NCBI RefSeq assembly: GCF_014203355.1
Contig: NZ_JACHIR010000001.1
Coordinates: forward strand, 186,001 to 250,000
Direction of reading: 5' to 3'
Source of the DNA: Kutzneria kofuensis
GTDB lineage: Bacteria; Actinomycetota; Actinomycetes; Mycobacteriales; Pseudonocardiaceae
Length of the DNA stretch: 64,000 nucleotides
Below the pieces are notes generated by a model that worked only from the letters and a program-made list of their open reading frames with translations, had not been told where the DNA came from and ran no database searches. The first letter of the stretch is position 1. Every line of letters starts with the position of its first letter. Positions 35,433 through 46,700 of the stretch are shown one piece after another. The translations under genes and the position numbers were made by a program.

Positions 35433-37103
35433 GTGAGCACGACCGGACGGGACGTCCTCCGCCGTTCGATCGCCGGACAGCGACGGTCGGTGACGCTGGC
35501 ATCGCTGCTGACGGCGGGCCACCAGGGCGGCGAGGCGCTGGTGCCGGTGGTGATCGGCGTGGTGATCGACCAGGCGGTCGCGGGCGCCTCGGCGCTCACG
35601 CTGGTGGTCTGGCTCGCGGTGCTGGGACTGCTGTTCGCGGCGCTGTCGACCAGCTACCGCTGGGGCGCGCGGTTCGCCGAGCGGGCCGCCGAACGCACCG
35701 CCCATGAACTGAGGCTGGACCTGGCCCGGCGCGTGTTGCACCCGGCCGGCGGCGCCGAGACCGGCAACCTCGCCGGCGAGTTGGTCAGCATCGGCACCTC
35801 GGACGCCAAGCGGGTCGGCGCGGTCAACGGCGTGCTGCCGTTCGGCGTCGCCGGCCTCGCCGGCCTGCTCGTGACCGCGATCGTGCTGCTGACCCGGTCC
35901 GTGCCGCTCGGGCTGCTGGTGCTGCTCGGCACGCCGCCGATGCTGTACGTGGCCCACCTGATCGGCAAGCCGCTGGAGCGCCGCAGCGAGGCCGAGCAGG
36001 AACGGTCGGCGTTCGCCTCCGGCGTCGCCGCCGACCTCGTCGCCGGAATCAGGGTGCTCAAGGGGATCGGCGCCGAGCGCGCCGCGATCGACCGGTACCG
36101 CCGGACCAGCCAGGACTCGCTGCGGGCCACGTTGCGCGCCGCCCGGGCCCAGGCGTGGCACAACGGGGCGCTGCTGGCGCTGACCGGGATCTTCATCGCG
36201 GTGGTCGCGCTCGTCGGCGGCAACCTCGCCGCGGCCGGCTCGATCAGCGTCGGCGACCTGGTCGCCGCGGTGGGCCTCGCCCAGTACCTGATCACGCCGT
36301 TCTCGCTGTTCTCGTGGGTCAACGGCGAACTGGCCCAGGCTCGCGCCTCGGCCGGCCGTATTGCCGACGTCCTGAACGCTCCGCCCGCGGTCGGTTCCGG
36401 CGAAGCGTCGTTGCCGAAGCCGGCGGCCGGGCACGTGCGGGTCACCGGCTTGAGCCGGGGCGCGCTGCGTGACGTCGAATTCGAGGCCAGGCCCGGAGAA
36501 CTGCTCGGTGTGGTGGCCACCGATCCCGCCGCGGCGACGGATCTGCTCGACTGCCTCGGCCGCGCGGCGGACCCCGTTGCCGGCACGGTGTCGGTGGACT
36601 CGGTCGATCTGTCCACTGTGGATCCCAGTGACGTCCGCGAGGTGGTGTTGGTCGCCGCGCACGACGCCGACCTGTTCGCCGGGACGATCGTCGAGAACGT
36701 GTCGACCGGGCCCCGCGTGGACGAGGCGCTGACCGCGGCCGCCGTGGACGAGGTCGCAAGCGCGCTGCCCGACGGCGTGGCCACGGCCGTCACCGAGCGC
36801 GGGCGGTCACTGTCCGGTGGGCAACGCCAGCGGGTCGCGCTGGCCCGGGCGCTCGCGGTGGACGCCCCGGTGCTCGTCCTACATGACCCGACAACCGCCG
36901 TGGACACCGTCACGGAGGCGCGAATCGCGGCCGGCCTGGCGGAATTGCGGCGGGGTCGCACGACCATCCTCGTGACCACCAGCCCGGCCCTGCTGTCGGC
37001 GACCGACCGGGTCGTGCTGCTCGATGACGGCCGGGTCGTCGAGCAGGGCAGCCACGCGGCGTTGGCCGTGCGACCCGACTACCGAGCGGCGGTGCTGGCG
37101 TGA
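35433..37103 (+). CDS. ABC transporter, fused membrane and ATPase domains, degenerate ATP site (half A)
   Basis: 556 residues from GTG 35433 (GGGAGAGGGAGG upstream). Exporter-type six-helix membrane domain in residues ~1-300, nucleotide-binding domain after it. The ATPase keeps the signature LSGGQRQR, but Walker A reads ATDPAAATD (no GxxGxGK), the Q-loop lacks Gln (LVAAHDADLF), Walker B reads VLHDPTTA, and the H-loop lacks His (LVTTSPAL). It therefore needs the next gene product for one working site. Iron box upstream and GTGA overlap with half B. Likely exports the siderophore; import, as in mycobacterial IrtAB, is the alternative. Confidence 0.9.
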   Translation: MSTTGRDVLRRSIAGQRRSVTLASLLTAGHQGGEALVPVVIGVVIDQAVAGASALTLVVWLAVLGLLFAALSTSYRWGARFAERAAERTAHELRLDLARRVLHPAGGAETGNLAGELVSIGTSDAKRVGAVNGVLPFGVAGLAGLLVTAIVLLTRSVPLGLLVLLGTPPMLYVAHLIGKPLERRSEAEQERSAFASGVAADLVAGIRVLKGIGAERAAIDRYRRTSQDSLRATLRAARAQAWHNGALLALTGIFIAVVALVGGNLAAAGSISVGDLVAAVGLAQYLITPFSLFSWVNGELAQARASAGRIADVLNAPPAVGSGEASLPKPAAGHVRVTGLSRGALRDVEFEARPGELLGVVATDPAAATDLLDCLGRAADPVAGTVSVDSVDLSTVDPSDVREVVLVAAHDADLFAGTIVENVSTGPRVDEALTAAAVDEVASALPDGVATAVTERGRSLSGGQRQRVALARALAVDAPVLVLHDPTTAVDTVTEARIAAGLAELRRGRTTILVTTSPALLSATDRVVLLDDGRVVEQGSHAALAVRPDYRAAVLA

Positions 37104-38851
37104 CCCGCGAACTCCTTCCCGTGGCCGACGGCCGCCGCGTTCGCGCCGTCGTCGGTGAACTCCTGAGCCGGGCCAAGGGCCGTACGGCGGCGGCGTTCAC
37201 GATGCTCATCGCCTCCACCGCGATCGGACTGCTGACCGCTCCCCTGCTCGGCCGGGTCGTTGACATCGTGGCGTCCCACCGGCCGGCGACCGAGCTGGTG
37301 ACGCCGGTGGTCGAGCTGGTGGTGGTTGCTGTCGCGTCGGCGGCCGCGACGGCGCTGGGGGTGTCGCTGGTGGCGCGGCTGGGTGAGACGATCCTGGCCG
37401 AGCTGCGCGAGCGTTTTGTCGAGCGGGCCCTCGGACTGCCGCTCGACCAGCTGGAGCGGGCCGGCTCCGGCGACCTCACCACCCGTGTCACCAACGACGT
37501 CTCGGTGGTCGCGGACGCCGTCCGGCAGGCGCTGCCCGAGCTGGGCCGCTCGGTGCTGACCGTGGTGCTGACGTTGGGGGCGCTGGCGGTCCTGGACTGG
37601 CGGTTCCTGCTGGCCGCCCTGGTCGCCGTGCCGCTTCAGCTGCACACCGTGCGCTGGTACGTGCCGCGAGCCGAGCCGCTGTACGCCAGCCAGCGCGAAG
37701 CCGTTGGCACGCAACAACAACAGCTGCTCGACACCATCGGCGGCGCCGCCACCGTGCGTGCCTTCCGGCTGGCCGACACGCACCTGGACCGGGTGCGGGA
37801 CCGTTCCACCGGCGCGGTCGACCTGGCCCTACGGGGCGTCCGGCTGGTGACGCGGTTCTACGCGCGGCTCAACCTCGCCGAGTTCGTCGGGCTTTCCGCC
37901 GTACTGGCCATGGGCTTCCTGCTCGTCGGGGCGAACGCCGTGACGGTCGGCGTCGCCACCGCCGCCGCGCTGTACTTCCACAGCCTGTTCGGGCCGATCA
38001 CCACGGCACTGGCGCTCGTCGACGACGCGCAGGCGGCCGCGGCCGGCCTGGCCCGGCTGATCGGCGTCGCCGACCTGCCGGCCGTCGCGGAGCCTACCCG
38101 CCCGGCGCGGCCGGTCGACGCCTCCGTGAAGACCGCGGGCGCCGGATTCTCCTATGTGGACGGTCATCCGGTGCTGCGGGAGGTCGACCTCGACGTCGCC
38201 CCCGGCTCGCGGGTCGCGCTGGTCGGCGCCAGCGGGGCCGGCAAGACCACGCTGGCCAAGCTGATCGCCGGCATCCACCGGCCGTCGGCCGGGTCCGTCA
38301 CCCTCGGCGGCGTGCCGCTGGACGAACTCGGGCCGGACGGCACCCGCCGCGCCGTCGCGTTGATCAGCCAGGAGGTGCACGTCTTCGCCGGCCCGCTGGC
38401 CGACGACCTGCGCCTGGCCCGGCCGTCCGCCACCGACGAGGAACTCCGGACCGCGCTGGCCAAGGTGGGCGCACTGTCCTGGGTGGACGGTCTGCCCGAC
38501 GGCCTGGCCACGGTGGTCGGCGAGGGCGGACATCAGCTGACCGTCACGCAGGCCCAGCAGCTGGCCCTGGCGCGGCTGGTGCTCGCCGACCCGCCCATCG
38601 CCGTCCTCGACGAGGCGACCGCCGACGCCGGCAGCGCCGGTTCCCGTGTGCTGGAAGCCTCCGCCGCCGCGGCATTGGAGGGCCGGACCGCTTTGGTTGT
38701 GGCGCACCGGCTCACACAGGCGGCGGCGTCCGATCGCATTGTGGTGCTGGATGCCGGCGCCGTCGTGGAAACCGGTACGCACGAGGAATTGGTGGCAGCC
38801 GGCGGCCAATACGCGAAGCTCTGGACGGCCTGGTCAGGACAAAGAGCCTGA
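37100..38851 (+). CDS. ABC transporter, fused membrane and ATPase domains (half B)
   Basis: 583 residues, GTG start overlapping half A. Membrane domain with about six helices, then an ATPase with intact Walker A GASGAGKTT, Q-loop LISQEVHVF, Walker B IAVLDEAT and H-loop VVAHRLTQ. The signature, normally LSGGQ, reads LTVTQAQQ. The missing signature is supplied by half A, so the heterodimer would have exactly one canonical composite ATP site. Part of the iron-regulated siderophore locus. Confidence 0.92.
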   Translation: MTRELLPVADGRRVRAVVGELLSRAKGRTAAAFTMLIASTAIGLLTAPLLGRVVDIVASHRPATELVTPVVELVVVAVASAAATALGVSLVARLGETILAELRERFVERALGLPLDQLERAGSGDLTTRVTNDVSVVADAVRQALPELGRSVLTVVLTLGALAVLDWRFLLAALVAVPLQLHTVRWYVPRAEPLYASQREAVGTQQQQLLDTIGGAATVRAFRLADTHLDRVRDRSTGAVDLALRGVRLVTRFYARLNLAEFVGLSAVLAMGFLLVGANAVTVGVATAAALYFHSLFGPITTALALVDDAQAAAAGLARLIGVADLPAVAEPTRPARPVDASVKTAGAGFSYVDGHPVLREVDLDVAPGSRVALVGASGAGKTTLAKLIAGIHRPSAGSVTLGGVPLDELGPDGTRRAVALISQEVHVFAGPLADDLRLARPSATDEELRTALAKVGALSWVDGLPDGLATVVGEGGHQLTVTQAQQLALARLVLADPPIAVLDEATADAGSAGSRVLEASAAAALEGRTALVVAHRLTQAAASDRIVVLDAGAVVETGTHEELVAAGGQYAKLWTAWSGQRA

Positions 38852-38858
38852 AATACAC

Positions 38859-38894
38859 GACGACCCGCCGGGAGGAATCTCCCGGTGGGTCGTC
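38859..38894. terminator. Bidirectional terminator between the ABC pair and mbtH
   Basis: A 16-bp stem (38859-38874 with 38879-38894, one G:T pair) closes over a GAAT loop between two convergent genes. No long T-run on either side. Confidence 0.8.
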
Positions 38895-38907
38895 CGGCCA
38901 GAGGGTT

Positions 38908-39117
38908 CTACTGACCCATGGCGTCCGCCAACGACTTCGGGCGCATATCCGTCCAGTTCGCCTCGACGTAGTCGAGGCAGGCCGGCCGGGTGTCGGGGCC
39001 GAACGCCGTGGTCCAGCCGGCCGGCACGTCGATGGCCACCGGCCACAGGCTGTGCTGGTTCTCTCCGTTGACCAGCACGAGGTAGGTGCCGTCCTGGTCC
39101 TCGAACGGATTGGTCAC
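38908..39117 (-). CDS. MbtH-like protein
   Basis: 69 residues, GTG start. The family signature is complete: [51 protein letters not shown]. MbtH proteins bind NRPS adenylation domains and are often needed for their folding or activity. It lies after the binding lipoprotein gene on the same strand, in the NRPS-panD-lipoprotein direction, and should serve the large NRPS. Confidence 0.97.
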   Translation of the reverse strand: MTNPFEDQDGTYLVLVNGENQHSLWPVAIDVPAGWTTAFGPDTRPACLDYVEANWTDMRPKSLADAMGQ

Positions 39118-39204
39118 TGGCCCACCTCGCTAACGCTCGACGGGTCTGCGACCCAGGTCCCTGTGCTCATTGGTGCCCTCGCAAGCTCGGTCACAGTGGC
39201 CTCC

Positions 39205-40227
39205 TCATGCGGTGATGTCCGTGCGGGCGTTCTTGACGACCGCGGTGAGCTGTTGGATGACCGGGGCGGCCAGCACGGGGTTGAAGCGCGGCTCCGCCGA
39301 CCAGTCGCCGAGCTGGTTGGCCTTGACCGCCGGCAGCTGTGCCCAGGTCGGGATCTGCGCGAGCTGCTGGCGGGTCAGGGCGTACGTGCGGCTGTCGGTC
39401 AGGATCAGGTCCGCCGCGTACTTGCCGGCCTGCTCCCAGCTGAGCGTCTCGTAGTAGTCGTCGCTGCCGCCGCCGTTGACGATGTCCATGCCCAGGTCGC
39501 GGTAATACGACAGGTCGGCGAAGAACTCGGGCTTGCAGACGTAGAGGTTGTCCTTGTCGCTGGACACGACCAGCACCTTCAGGCCCGGCTTCGACTTGAT
39601 CGCCGCCCTCAGGTCGTCGGAGGCCCGCTGGAAGTCGGCCTTGCCCTGGGTGATCGCCGCCGAGTTGGCGTCGCCGCCCAGGGCGACGGCGAGCTGCTCG
39701 TACCGCTGCATCACCTTGGGCAGCGTGACCTTGTACTCGGACAGCGCGACGATCGGCGCCACCTGCTGCACCTTGGCGGCCAGGTCGTCCTTGATCACCC
39801 ACAGGTCGGTCGGCTTGGCGCCGGTGAGGCCGGTGACCACCAGATCCGGCTTCAGCGCGGCGAACTTCTCCATGCTGAAGTCGTCCCAGGCGTTGCCGAT
39901 CGACGTCTCGGCGCTCAGGTCGATGTTGCCGGCCTGGATCTCCTTCTTGCCGTCGGCGGTCTTCTGCGGCCCGAACACGCCGGTCGCGTGCACGCCGTAG
40001 TCCCACAGCGCCGCCGCCGAGCTCGCGTAGGCCACCACCCGGGTCGGTCGCTGGTCACGGGAGGCCTTCTGGCCGCGGTCGTCGGTGAACGCCCACGGGC
40101 CGCTTCCGGCCGCGTTCGCCGGTCTCTCGCCGTCGCCACACGCCGCCAGCGCCAGTGTGGCCGCCGCTCCGCCGGCAGCGACCAGGAATCCACGCCTGCT
40201 CAGGCCGGCGCCTCGAAACACGGACAT
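39205..40227 (-). CDS. Ferric-siderophore binding lipoprotein (FecB/FhuD-like)
   Basis: 340 residues from ATG 40227, preceded by GAAGGGTG. The in-frame ATG at 40257 lies inside the iron box and is unlikely. The N-terminus has a Tat-like SRRGFLVAAGG and lipobox LAAC, so it is exported and lipid-anchored. A helical-backbone type III binding fold follows (RVVAYASSAAALWDYG, MEKFAALKPDLVV, DLSYYRDLGMDIV). It captures the ferric siderophore for the FecCD permeases. Own iron box immediately upstream. Confidence 0.93.
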   Translation of the reverse strand: MSVFRGAGLSRRGFLVAAGGAAATLALAACGDGERPANAAGSGPWAFTDDRGQKASRDQRPTRVVAYASSAAALWDYGVHATGVFGPQKTADGKKEIQAGNIDLSAETSIGNAWDDFSMEKFAALKPDLVVTGLTGAKPTDLWVIKDDLAAKVQQVAPIVALSEYKVTLPKVMQRYEQLAVALGGDANSAAITQGKADFQRASDDLRAAIKSKPGLKVLVVSSDKDNLYVCKPEFFADLSYYRDLGMDIVNGGGSDDYYETLSWEQAGKYAADLILTDSRTYALTRQQLAQIPTWAQLPAVKANQLGDWSAEPRFNPVLAAPVIQQLTAVVKNARTDITA

Positions 40228-40244
40228 GATCACCCTTCGCCGAT

Positions 40245-40263
40245 TTAGGTTAGGCATACCTTA
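40245..40263. promoter_or_regulatory. Iron box before the binding-lipoprotein gene
   Basis: TTAGGTTAGGCATACCTTA matches 16 of 19 consensus positions, the best in the window. It lies 18-36 bp before the start codon at 40227 and separates this gene from panD. Confidence 0.88.
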
Positions 40264-40316
40264 TTTGGGAGACGGGGTGGGGACAACCGGCGGGGGCGGC
40301 GAGTTGGGCCGCCCCT

Positions 40317-40727
40317 TCACCGCCGACCCGACAGCTGGGCCTGTGCTCCGGGCACCGGCTCGGCCGGGTCGTGGCCGAGGTGGACCTGGCGGTTGTCGGC
40401 GTCCACGTGCACCACCCGAGGCCGGTGGTTCGGGCGCTCGGACTCCTCGACCTGGGCGTAGGTGATGATGATCACCAGGTCGCCGGGGTGCACGAGATGC
40501 GCGGCGGCCCCGTTGACGCCGATCACGCCGGAGCCGGGGGCGCCGGTGATGGCGTAGGTCTCCAGGCGGGCGCCGTTGGTGATGTCGACGACCTGGACCT
40601 TCTCCCCCTCGACGATGTCGGCGGCGGCCATCAGCTCGGCGTCGATGGTGAGGGAGCCGACGTAGTGCAGGTCGGCCTGGGTGACGGTGGCCCGGTGGAT
40701 CTTGGCGTTCATCAGCGTGCGGTGCAT
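40317..40727 (-). CDS. panD: Aspartate 1-decarboxylase PanD
   Basis: 136 residues. Pyruvoyl enzyme: self-cleavage at Gly-Ser in HYVGSLTID, Lys9 in [11 protein letters not shown], and the [18 protein letters not shown] core. It makes beta-alanine from aspartate. Its start lies 3 bp past the NRPS stop, so it is co-transcribed with the NRPS. This is not its usual place next to panC. Because NRPS module 4 has a beta-amino-acid code, it is best read as a dedicated building-block enzyme. The tail is slightly longer than usual ([13 protein letters not shown]). Confidence 0.96.
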   Translation of the reverse strand: MHRTLMNAKIHRATVTQADLHYVGSLTIDAELMAAADIVEGEKVQVVDITNGARLETYAITGAPGSGVIGVNGAAAHLVHPGDLVIIITYAQVEESERPNHRPRVVHVDADNRQVHLGHDPAEPVPGAQAQLSGRR

Positions 40728-40730
40728 GGG

Positions 40731-43700
40731 CTACCTCGCGTCTCGGGTCAGCAGCGCGGCGAGTCCGGCCGCGGTGGGGGTACGGAAGAACTCGGCGATG
40801 GGAATCTCGGTGCCCACGCGCGCGGCGATCCGGTTGCGCAGGACCACCAGCAGCATGGAATGGCCGCCGAGCCCGAACAGGTCCTCGTCGGCGCCGACGG
40901 CGTCGACGCCCAACACCTCGGCGAACACGTCGCAGAGAGTCTGCTCCAGCGGCGTGGCCGGCACCCGGCCGCGGGTGCCGAGCTCGGGGACGGGCAACGC
41001 GGCCTTGTCGAGCTTTCCGTTGCGGGTCACGGGAAAAGCCGCCAGCGGCACGATCGCCACGGGGACCATGTACTCGGGCAGCGACCGCGCGACGTGGTCC
41101 CGTACGAGCCGGGGATCGACGGTCTCGGGCGTCGTGTACGCGACGAGCCGCTGGTCGCCGGGCCGGTCCTCGCGGACGACGACCAGGGCCTGGTCGACGT
41201 CGGCGTGCCGGGCCAGCACAGTCTCGATCTCGCCGGGCTCGATCCGGAAGCCGCGGATCTTGACCTGGTCGTCGGCCCGGCCGAGGTACTCCAACTGCCC
41301 GTCGGCGCGCCACCGGGCCAGGTCGCCGGTGCGGTACATCCGCTCCCCCGCCGGCCCGAACGGATCGGCCACGAACCGTTCGGCGGTGAGCTCGGGGCGG
41401 CCGAGGTAGCCGCGGGCCAGGCCGGCGCCGGCGATGTACAGCTCGCCCCGAACGCCCGGCGGAACCGGATTCAGTCGGCTGTCCACGACATACGCGCGGG
41501 CATTGGCCACCGGGCGGCCGACGACCGGACGGCCGGCATCCCGGACGCGGCCAACGAGGGCGTCGACGGTGGTTTCCGTTGGACCGTAGAGGTTGTACGC
41601 CTCGGTGCCGGGCAATTCTCGCAGCGTTTCCCACAGCGGCTGGGGGACGGCCTCGCCGCCGACGCCGACGACCCCCAACGAGCACCTGCCGTCCTTGACC
41701 ACGCCGGCGGCGGCCAGCTGGGCGAAGTGCGACGGAGTGAGCTCGATGAAGTCGATCCCCCGCTCGATCACCACCGCCGCCAGCCGCTCCGGGTCCCGCC
41801 GGGTGTCGTCGTCGACGACGTGCACCTCGTGCCCGTCGAGCATCCACAGTTGCGGCTGCCACGACGCGTCGAAGGCGAACGCCCACGCGTGCCCGACCCG
41901 CAGCCGCCGGCCGCCGGCGGCCGCGACGGCCGGCCGGTAAAGGGTCTCCCGGTGACTGTGGAACAGGTTCACCAGCCCGGAATGCGGGATGACAACGCCC
42001 TTGGGCTTGCCCGTCGAGCCGGACGTGTAGAGCACGTACGCCGGATTCGCCGGCGCCGGTGGGGTGAGTGTCGCCGCGGTGTCCACAATGTCCTCGACGA
42101 ACAGGACATTATTACCGGTCAACCGGTCCGCCAGTGCTCGACACGTCAGAACGAGCCCCGCGCCGGAGTCGTCGAGCACGGCCGCGATCCGCTGGGCCGG
42201 CTGGTCCGGATCCACCGGCAGGTAGGCGGCACCCGCCTTGAACACGCCGAAGATCGCCTCGACGACCGCCGCCGATCGCGGCAACACCAGCGCCACAACG
42301 GTTTCCGGCCCGGCGCCGTGCGTGGTCAACCACCGGGCCAGCCGGTCGGTCCGCGCCGCAAACTCCGCGAAGGTCACGCTGCCGTGGGCATCGCTCAACG
42401 CCGTCGCCTCGGGCGTTGCCGCCGCCTGGGCAGCCAGCCGGTCCACCACCGTCGGCGCGGTCACGGTCAGCGGCTGCCCCGCACCCCACTCGTACAGGAT
42501 CCGTTGTCGCTCGCCGGGTTCGAGGACGTCGAGCCGGCTCAGCGGCCGGTCCGGGTCGGCGACCACAGCGGCCATCAGCCGTACCAGGCGCTCGGTCAGG
42601 GTGCGGGCGGTGTCCTCGTCGAACAGGTCGAGGCTGAACTCCAACTCGCCGTCGATGCCGTCCGCGCCGGCGGTCTCGACGAGGTCGAAGGAGAGGTCGA
42701 ACTTGGCCTGCCGCAGCCCGGTGTCCCGATAGGACGCCGGCAGCCCGAGCAGCTTCTCCTCGCCGCCGGCCGAGTGGTACACGGCCAGCATGACCTGGAA
42801 CAGCGGGTGCCGGGCCAGCGACCGGGGCGGGTTGAGCAGCTCGACGAGGTGCTCGAACGGCAGGTCCTGGTGGGCGTACGCGGCCAGGTCCGCCTCGCGG
42901 ACCCGGCCCAGCAGATGACGGAACGTCGGGTCGCCGCCGGTGTCGGTGCGCAACACCAGCGTGTTGACGAAGAATCCGGCGAGATCCTCCAGCGCGTGGT
43001 CGGTGCGCCCGGCGACCGGCGTGCCGAGCGGGATGTCGGTGCCCGCGCCGAGCCTGGTCAGCAGCGCGGCCAGCGCCGCCTGCAACACCATGAACGTGCT
43101 GGTGTCGCTGCCGTGGGCGAGCGTGCGGAGCCCGCGGTGCACCTCCGCCGGCACACGGAACGGCACCACGCCGCCGCGGTTGGTGGACCGCGCCGGGCGC
43201 TGTCGGTCGGCCGGCAGCGTCAGCTCGTCCGGGATACCGGCGAGCGTGTCCCGCCAGAACTGCGCCTGCTGGCCGAGCACGCTGTTCGGGTCGTCGGCGC
43301 GGCCGAAGACCTCCCGCTGCCACAGCGTGTAGTCGACGTACTGCACCGGCAGCGGCGTCCACTGTGGACTCTCACCACGGCGGCGCGCGGCGTATGCGAC
43401 GTCGAGGTCCCGCTTCAGCGGCGGCAGCGACCAGCCGTCACCGGCGATGTGGTGCACCAGCAGCACGAACACGTGCCGCTCCGGGCTTGTCGAGACAAGC
43501 GTGGCCCGCAACGGGATCTCGGCGTCCAGGGCAAAGCAGTGCCCCGCCGCCTGCGCGACCCGAGCCGCGAGTTCCTCCGGCGCAACGGTCACGGTTTCCA
43601 GCACCGGGCGCGCCTCGGCCGACACGACCTGTCGCGGCGTGCCGTTCTCCTCCACGATGACCGTGCGGAGGATCTCGTGCCGGGCAACGACATCGGCCAG

Positions 43701-46700
43701 CGCCGCCGCCAGCGCCGCGGTGTCGACCCGCCCGGTCAACTCCCACGCCCATGGGATGTTGTAGGTCGGCGTCCGGCCGTCGAGCCGGTCGAGGAACCAG
43801 AGTCGCTGCTGCGCGTACGACAGCGGTAGCACCTCCGGCCGTGCCGCCCGTGTCAGCGCCGGCCGCCGGCCGCGGCCGGGGTCGAGCAGCTCGGCGAGCC
43901 GGGCCGGGGTCGGCGCGTCGAACACCGCCCGGATCGGGGCCTCCACGCCGAGCAGCGCCCGGATCCGGCTGACCAGCCGGGTCGCCAGCAGGGAATGCCC
44001 GCCCAGCGCGAAGAACCCGCCGTCCGGGCCGACCGACGGCACGCCCAGGACGTCGGCGAACAGCTCGCACAGCGCCTGCTCGACCGGGGTCCGCGCGGCC
44101 CGCTCGGAGGTCTGCACCTCGGGCGCGGGCAGGGCGCGGCGATCCAGCTTGCCGTTGGCGTTCACCGGGAATTCCGGCAGCACGACGACAGCGACGGGCA
44201 CGAGGTGGTCGGGCAACCGCTCCGCGACCAGCTTCCGCAGCGCCGCCGGGTCGCCGGCCGGCTCCACGTAGGCCACCAGCCGGACGTCGCCGGGCCGGTC
44301 CTCGCGGGCGATCACCACCGCCCGCGCCACGGACGGGTCCTCGGTCAGAACCGCCTCGACCTCGCCGGGCTCCACCCGGAACCCGCGGATCTTGATCTGC
44401 TGGTCGGCGCGGCCGAGGAAGTCGAGCGAGCCGTCGGCGCGGCGGCGAACCAGATCGCCGGTGCGGTACATGCGGGACCCCGGCTCACCGAAGGGATCGG
44501 CCAGGAATCGTTCCGCGGTCAGCGCCGGCCGGCCGAGGTAGCCGCGGGCCAGGCCGGCGCCGGCCAGGTACAGCTCGCCCCGCACGCCGGGCGGAACCGG
44601 CTTCAGTCGATCGTCGAGGATGTACGAACGCGTGTTGGCGATGGGTCGGCCGATCGGCACCGGCCCGTCCTCGCCGGCGTACGCCTGCATGAGGCTGTCG
44701 CCGGCGGCCTCGGAGCAGCCATACAGGTTGACCAGACGGGCGTTCGGCCAACGGCTCGCCACCCGCTCCGCCAGCGTCGAGGACAGCGCCTCGCCGCTGG
44801 TGATCCACGTGGTCACCGAGTCGAACGCGCCGGCCGGCGCGTCCTCGACGAAGCTGGCCAGCAGGCTCGGCACCACGGTCAGCACCTGTGCGCCGGTGCG
44901 GCGCACGAGTTCGGCCAGAGCGAGCGGATCGGCGGCCGTCGCGTCGTCGGCCAGGATCACCGGGTCACCCGCGACCAAGCCGCCGAGCAACTCGGTTGAG
45001 CCGTCGATGAAGGTGAGCGCGCTCTTGGCGACCCGCGCGCCGGCCAGCCGGTCGCGGCCCCAGTGCAGCCGGTTGGCCAGCGCCCGCTGCGTGCCGGCGA
45101 CCGCCTTCGGCCGGCCGGTGGAGCCGGACGTGAAGATCACGTACGACGGGTTGTCCGGGTGGATCAGCGGCCAGGCCGCCGGTTCCGGCCCGGTCTCGTC
45201 CGGTCGGACGAGCCGGTCGCCGAAGCCGTCCGCCGCGATCACCAGGTGCGGGGCGGCGTCGGTGAGCATGAGCTCGACGCGGTCGGCCGGGTGGTTCAGG
45301 TCCAGCGGCAGGTAGGCCGCGCCGGTCTTGAGCACCGCCAGGATCGCCGTGACCAGCTCGACCGACCGCGGCAGCGCCACGGCGACCACCCGCTCCGGGC
45401 CGGCGCCCCGCGCCAGCAGGCCCCGGGCCAGGGCGGTGGCCTTGTCGTCCAATTCGGCGTAAGTCAGGCTCTCGTCGCCGATTGCCAGCGCGGTGGCGTC
45501 AGGCGTGCGGTTCACCTCGGCAGCGAACAGCTCGGCGGGGGTTTCCGCCGGCAGAGCCATCGCGGTGTGGTCGGTGAGCGACTCCCGCTCGGCCTCGGTG
45601 AGCAGGTCGATCTCGCCGATCCGGGCGTCCGGGTCGGCGACGACCGCGCGCAGCAGTTCCCGCAGCCGCGCCAGGATCGTCTCCACGTCGGCGCGGTCGA
45701 AGACATCGCTGTTGTACTCGGCGGTGCCGCGGATGCCGCCCTGGTCGCCGACGAAGAACACCAGGTCGGCACGGGAGGTTCCGGTCGCGATCGGCTCTTC
45801 CTCGACGGTCAGGCCGGGCAGGTGGATGTCGGCGACGGCATTGTTCTGCCAGGCCAGCATCGTCTGGAACAGCGGGTGGAACGCCAGCGACCGCGCCGGG
45901 TTCAGCGCCTCGACCAGCCGCTCGAACGGCACATCCTGATGCGCGTAGGCATCCAGGCTGCGCTCGCGAACCCGGGCGACCAGGTCCCGGAACGACGGGT
46001 CGCCGTCGGTGTTCACCCGCAACACCAACGTGTTCACGAAGAACCCGACCAGATCGTCCAACGCCTGATCGGTCCGACCGGCGATCGAGGTGCCGATGGG
46101 GATGTCCGTGCCGCCGCCCAGCCTCGACAGCAAGGCGGTCAAACCCGCGTGCACGACCATGAACACACTCGCGCCACAAGCGCGGGCCAGGTCGACGATT
46201 CCGCTGTGGAGCTCGGCGTCCCAGGCGAAACCGAACTGCTCGCCACGATAGGACGCCTCCGCCGGGTGCGGCCGGGTCGTCGGCAGCTCGATTCGTTCGG
46301 GCAGGTCCGCGAGGGCCTCCCGCCAATACGCCAGCTGCGGCTCGATCACCGGCTCGCCAAGGGTCTCCCGTTGCCAGAGCGTGTAGTCCGCGTACTGCAC
46401 GGGCAGCGGAGTCCACTGTGGAACGCCGCCGTCGCGTCGGGCGGTGTAGGCGGTGGCGAGGTCGCGCCACAGCGGGGCGGTGGACCACCCGTCGGAGGCG
46501 ATGTGGTGGAACACCAGCACCAGAACGTGCTCCCGCCCGCCGAGGCTGAGCAGCGTCGCGCAGAGCGGAATCTCCGATTCCAGTTGGAACACCGTGTTCG
46601 CTGCTTCGGACACGGCCGCCGCCAGTGTTGCCTCGGTGACGGTGGTGACGTGCAGCGGGACCGCGAAGTCGTCAAGGACGAGCTGGCGAGCCTCACCCTC

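Noticed and set aside
40371-43829. 1152-codon open frame antisense to NRPS modules 4-5 and panD
   Set aside because: Same cause; no ribosome site or family resemblance, and it spans the boundary between two genes.
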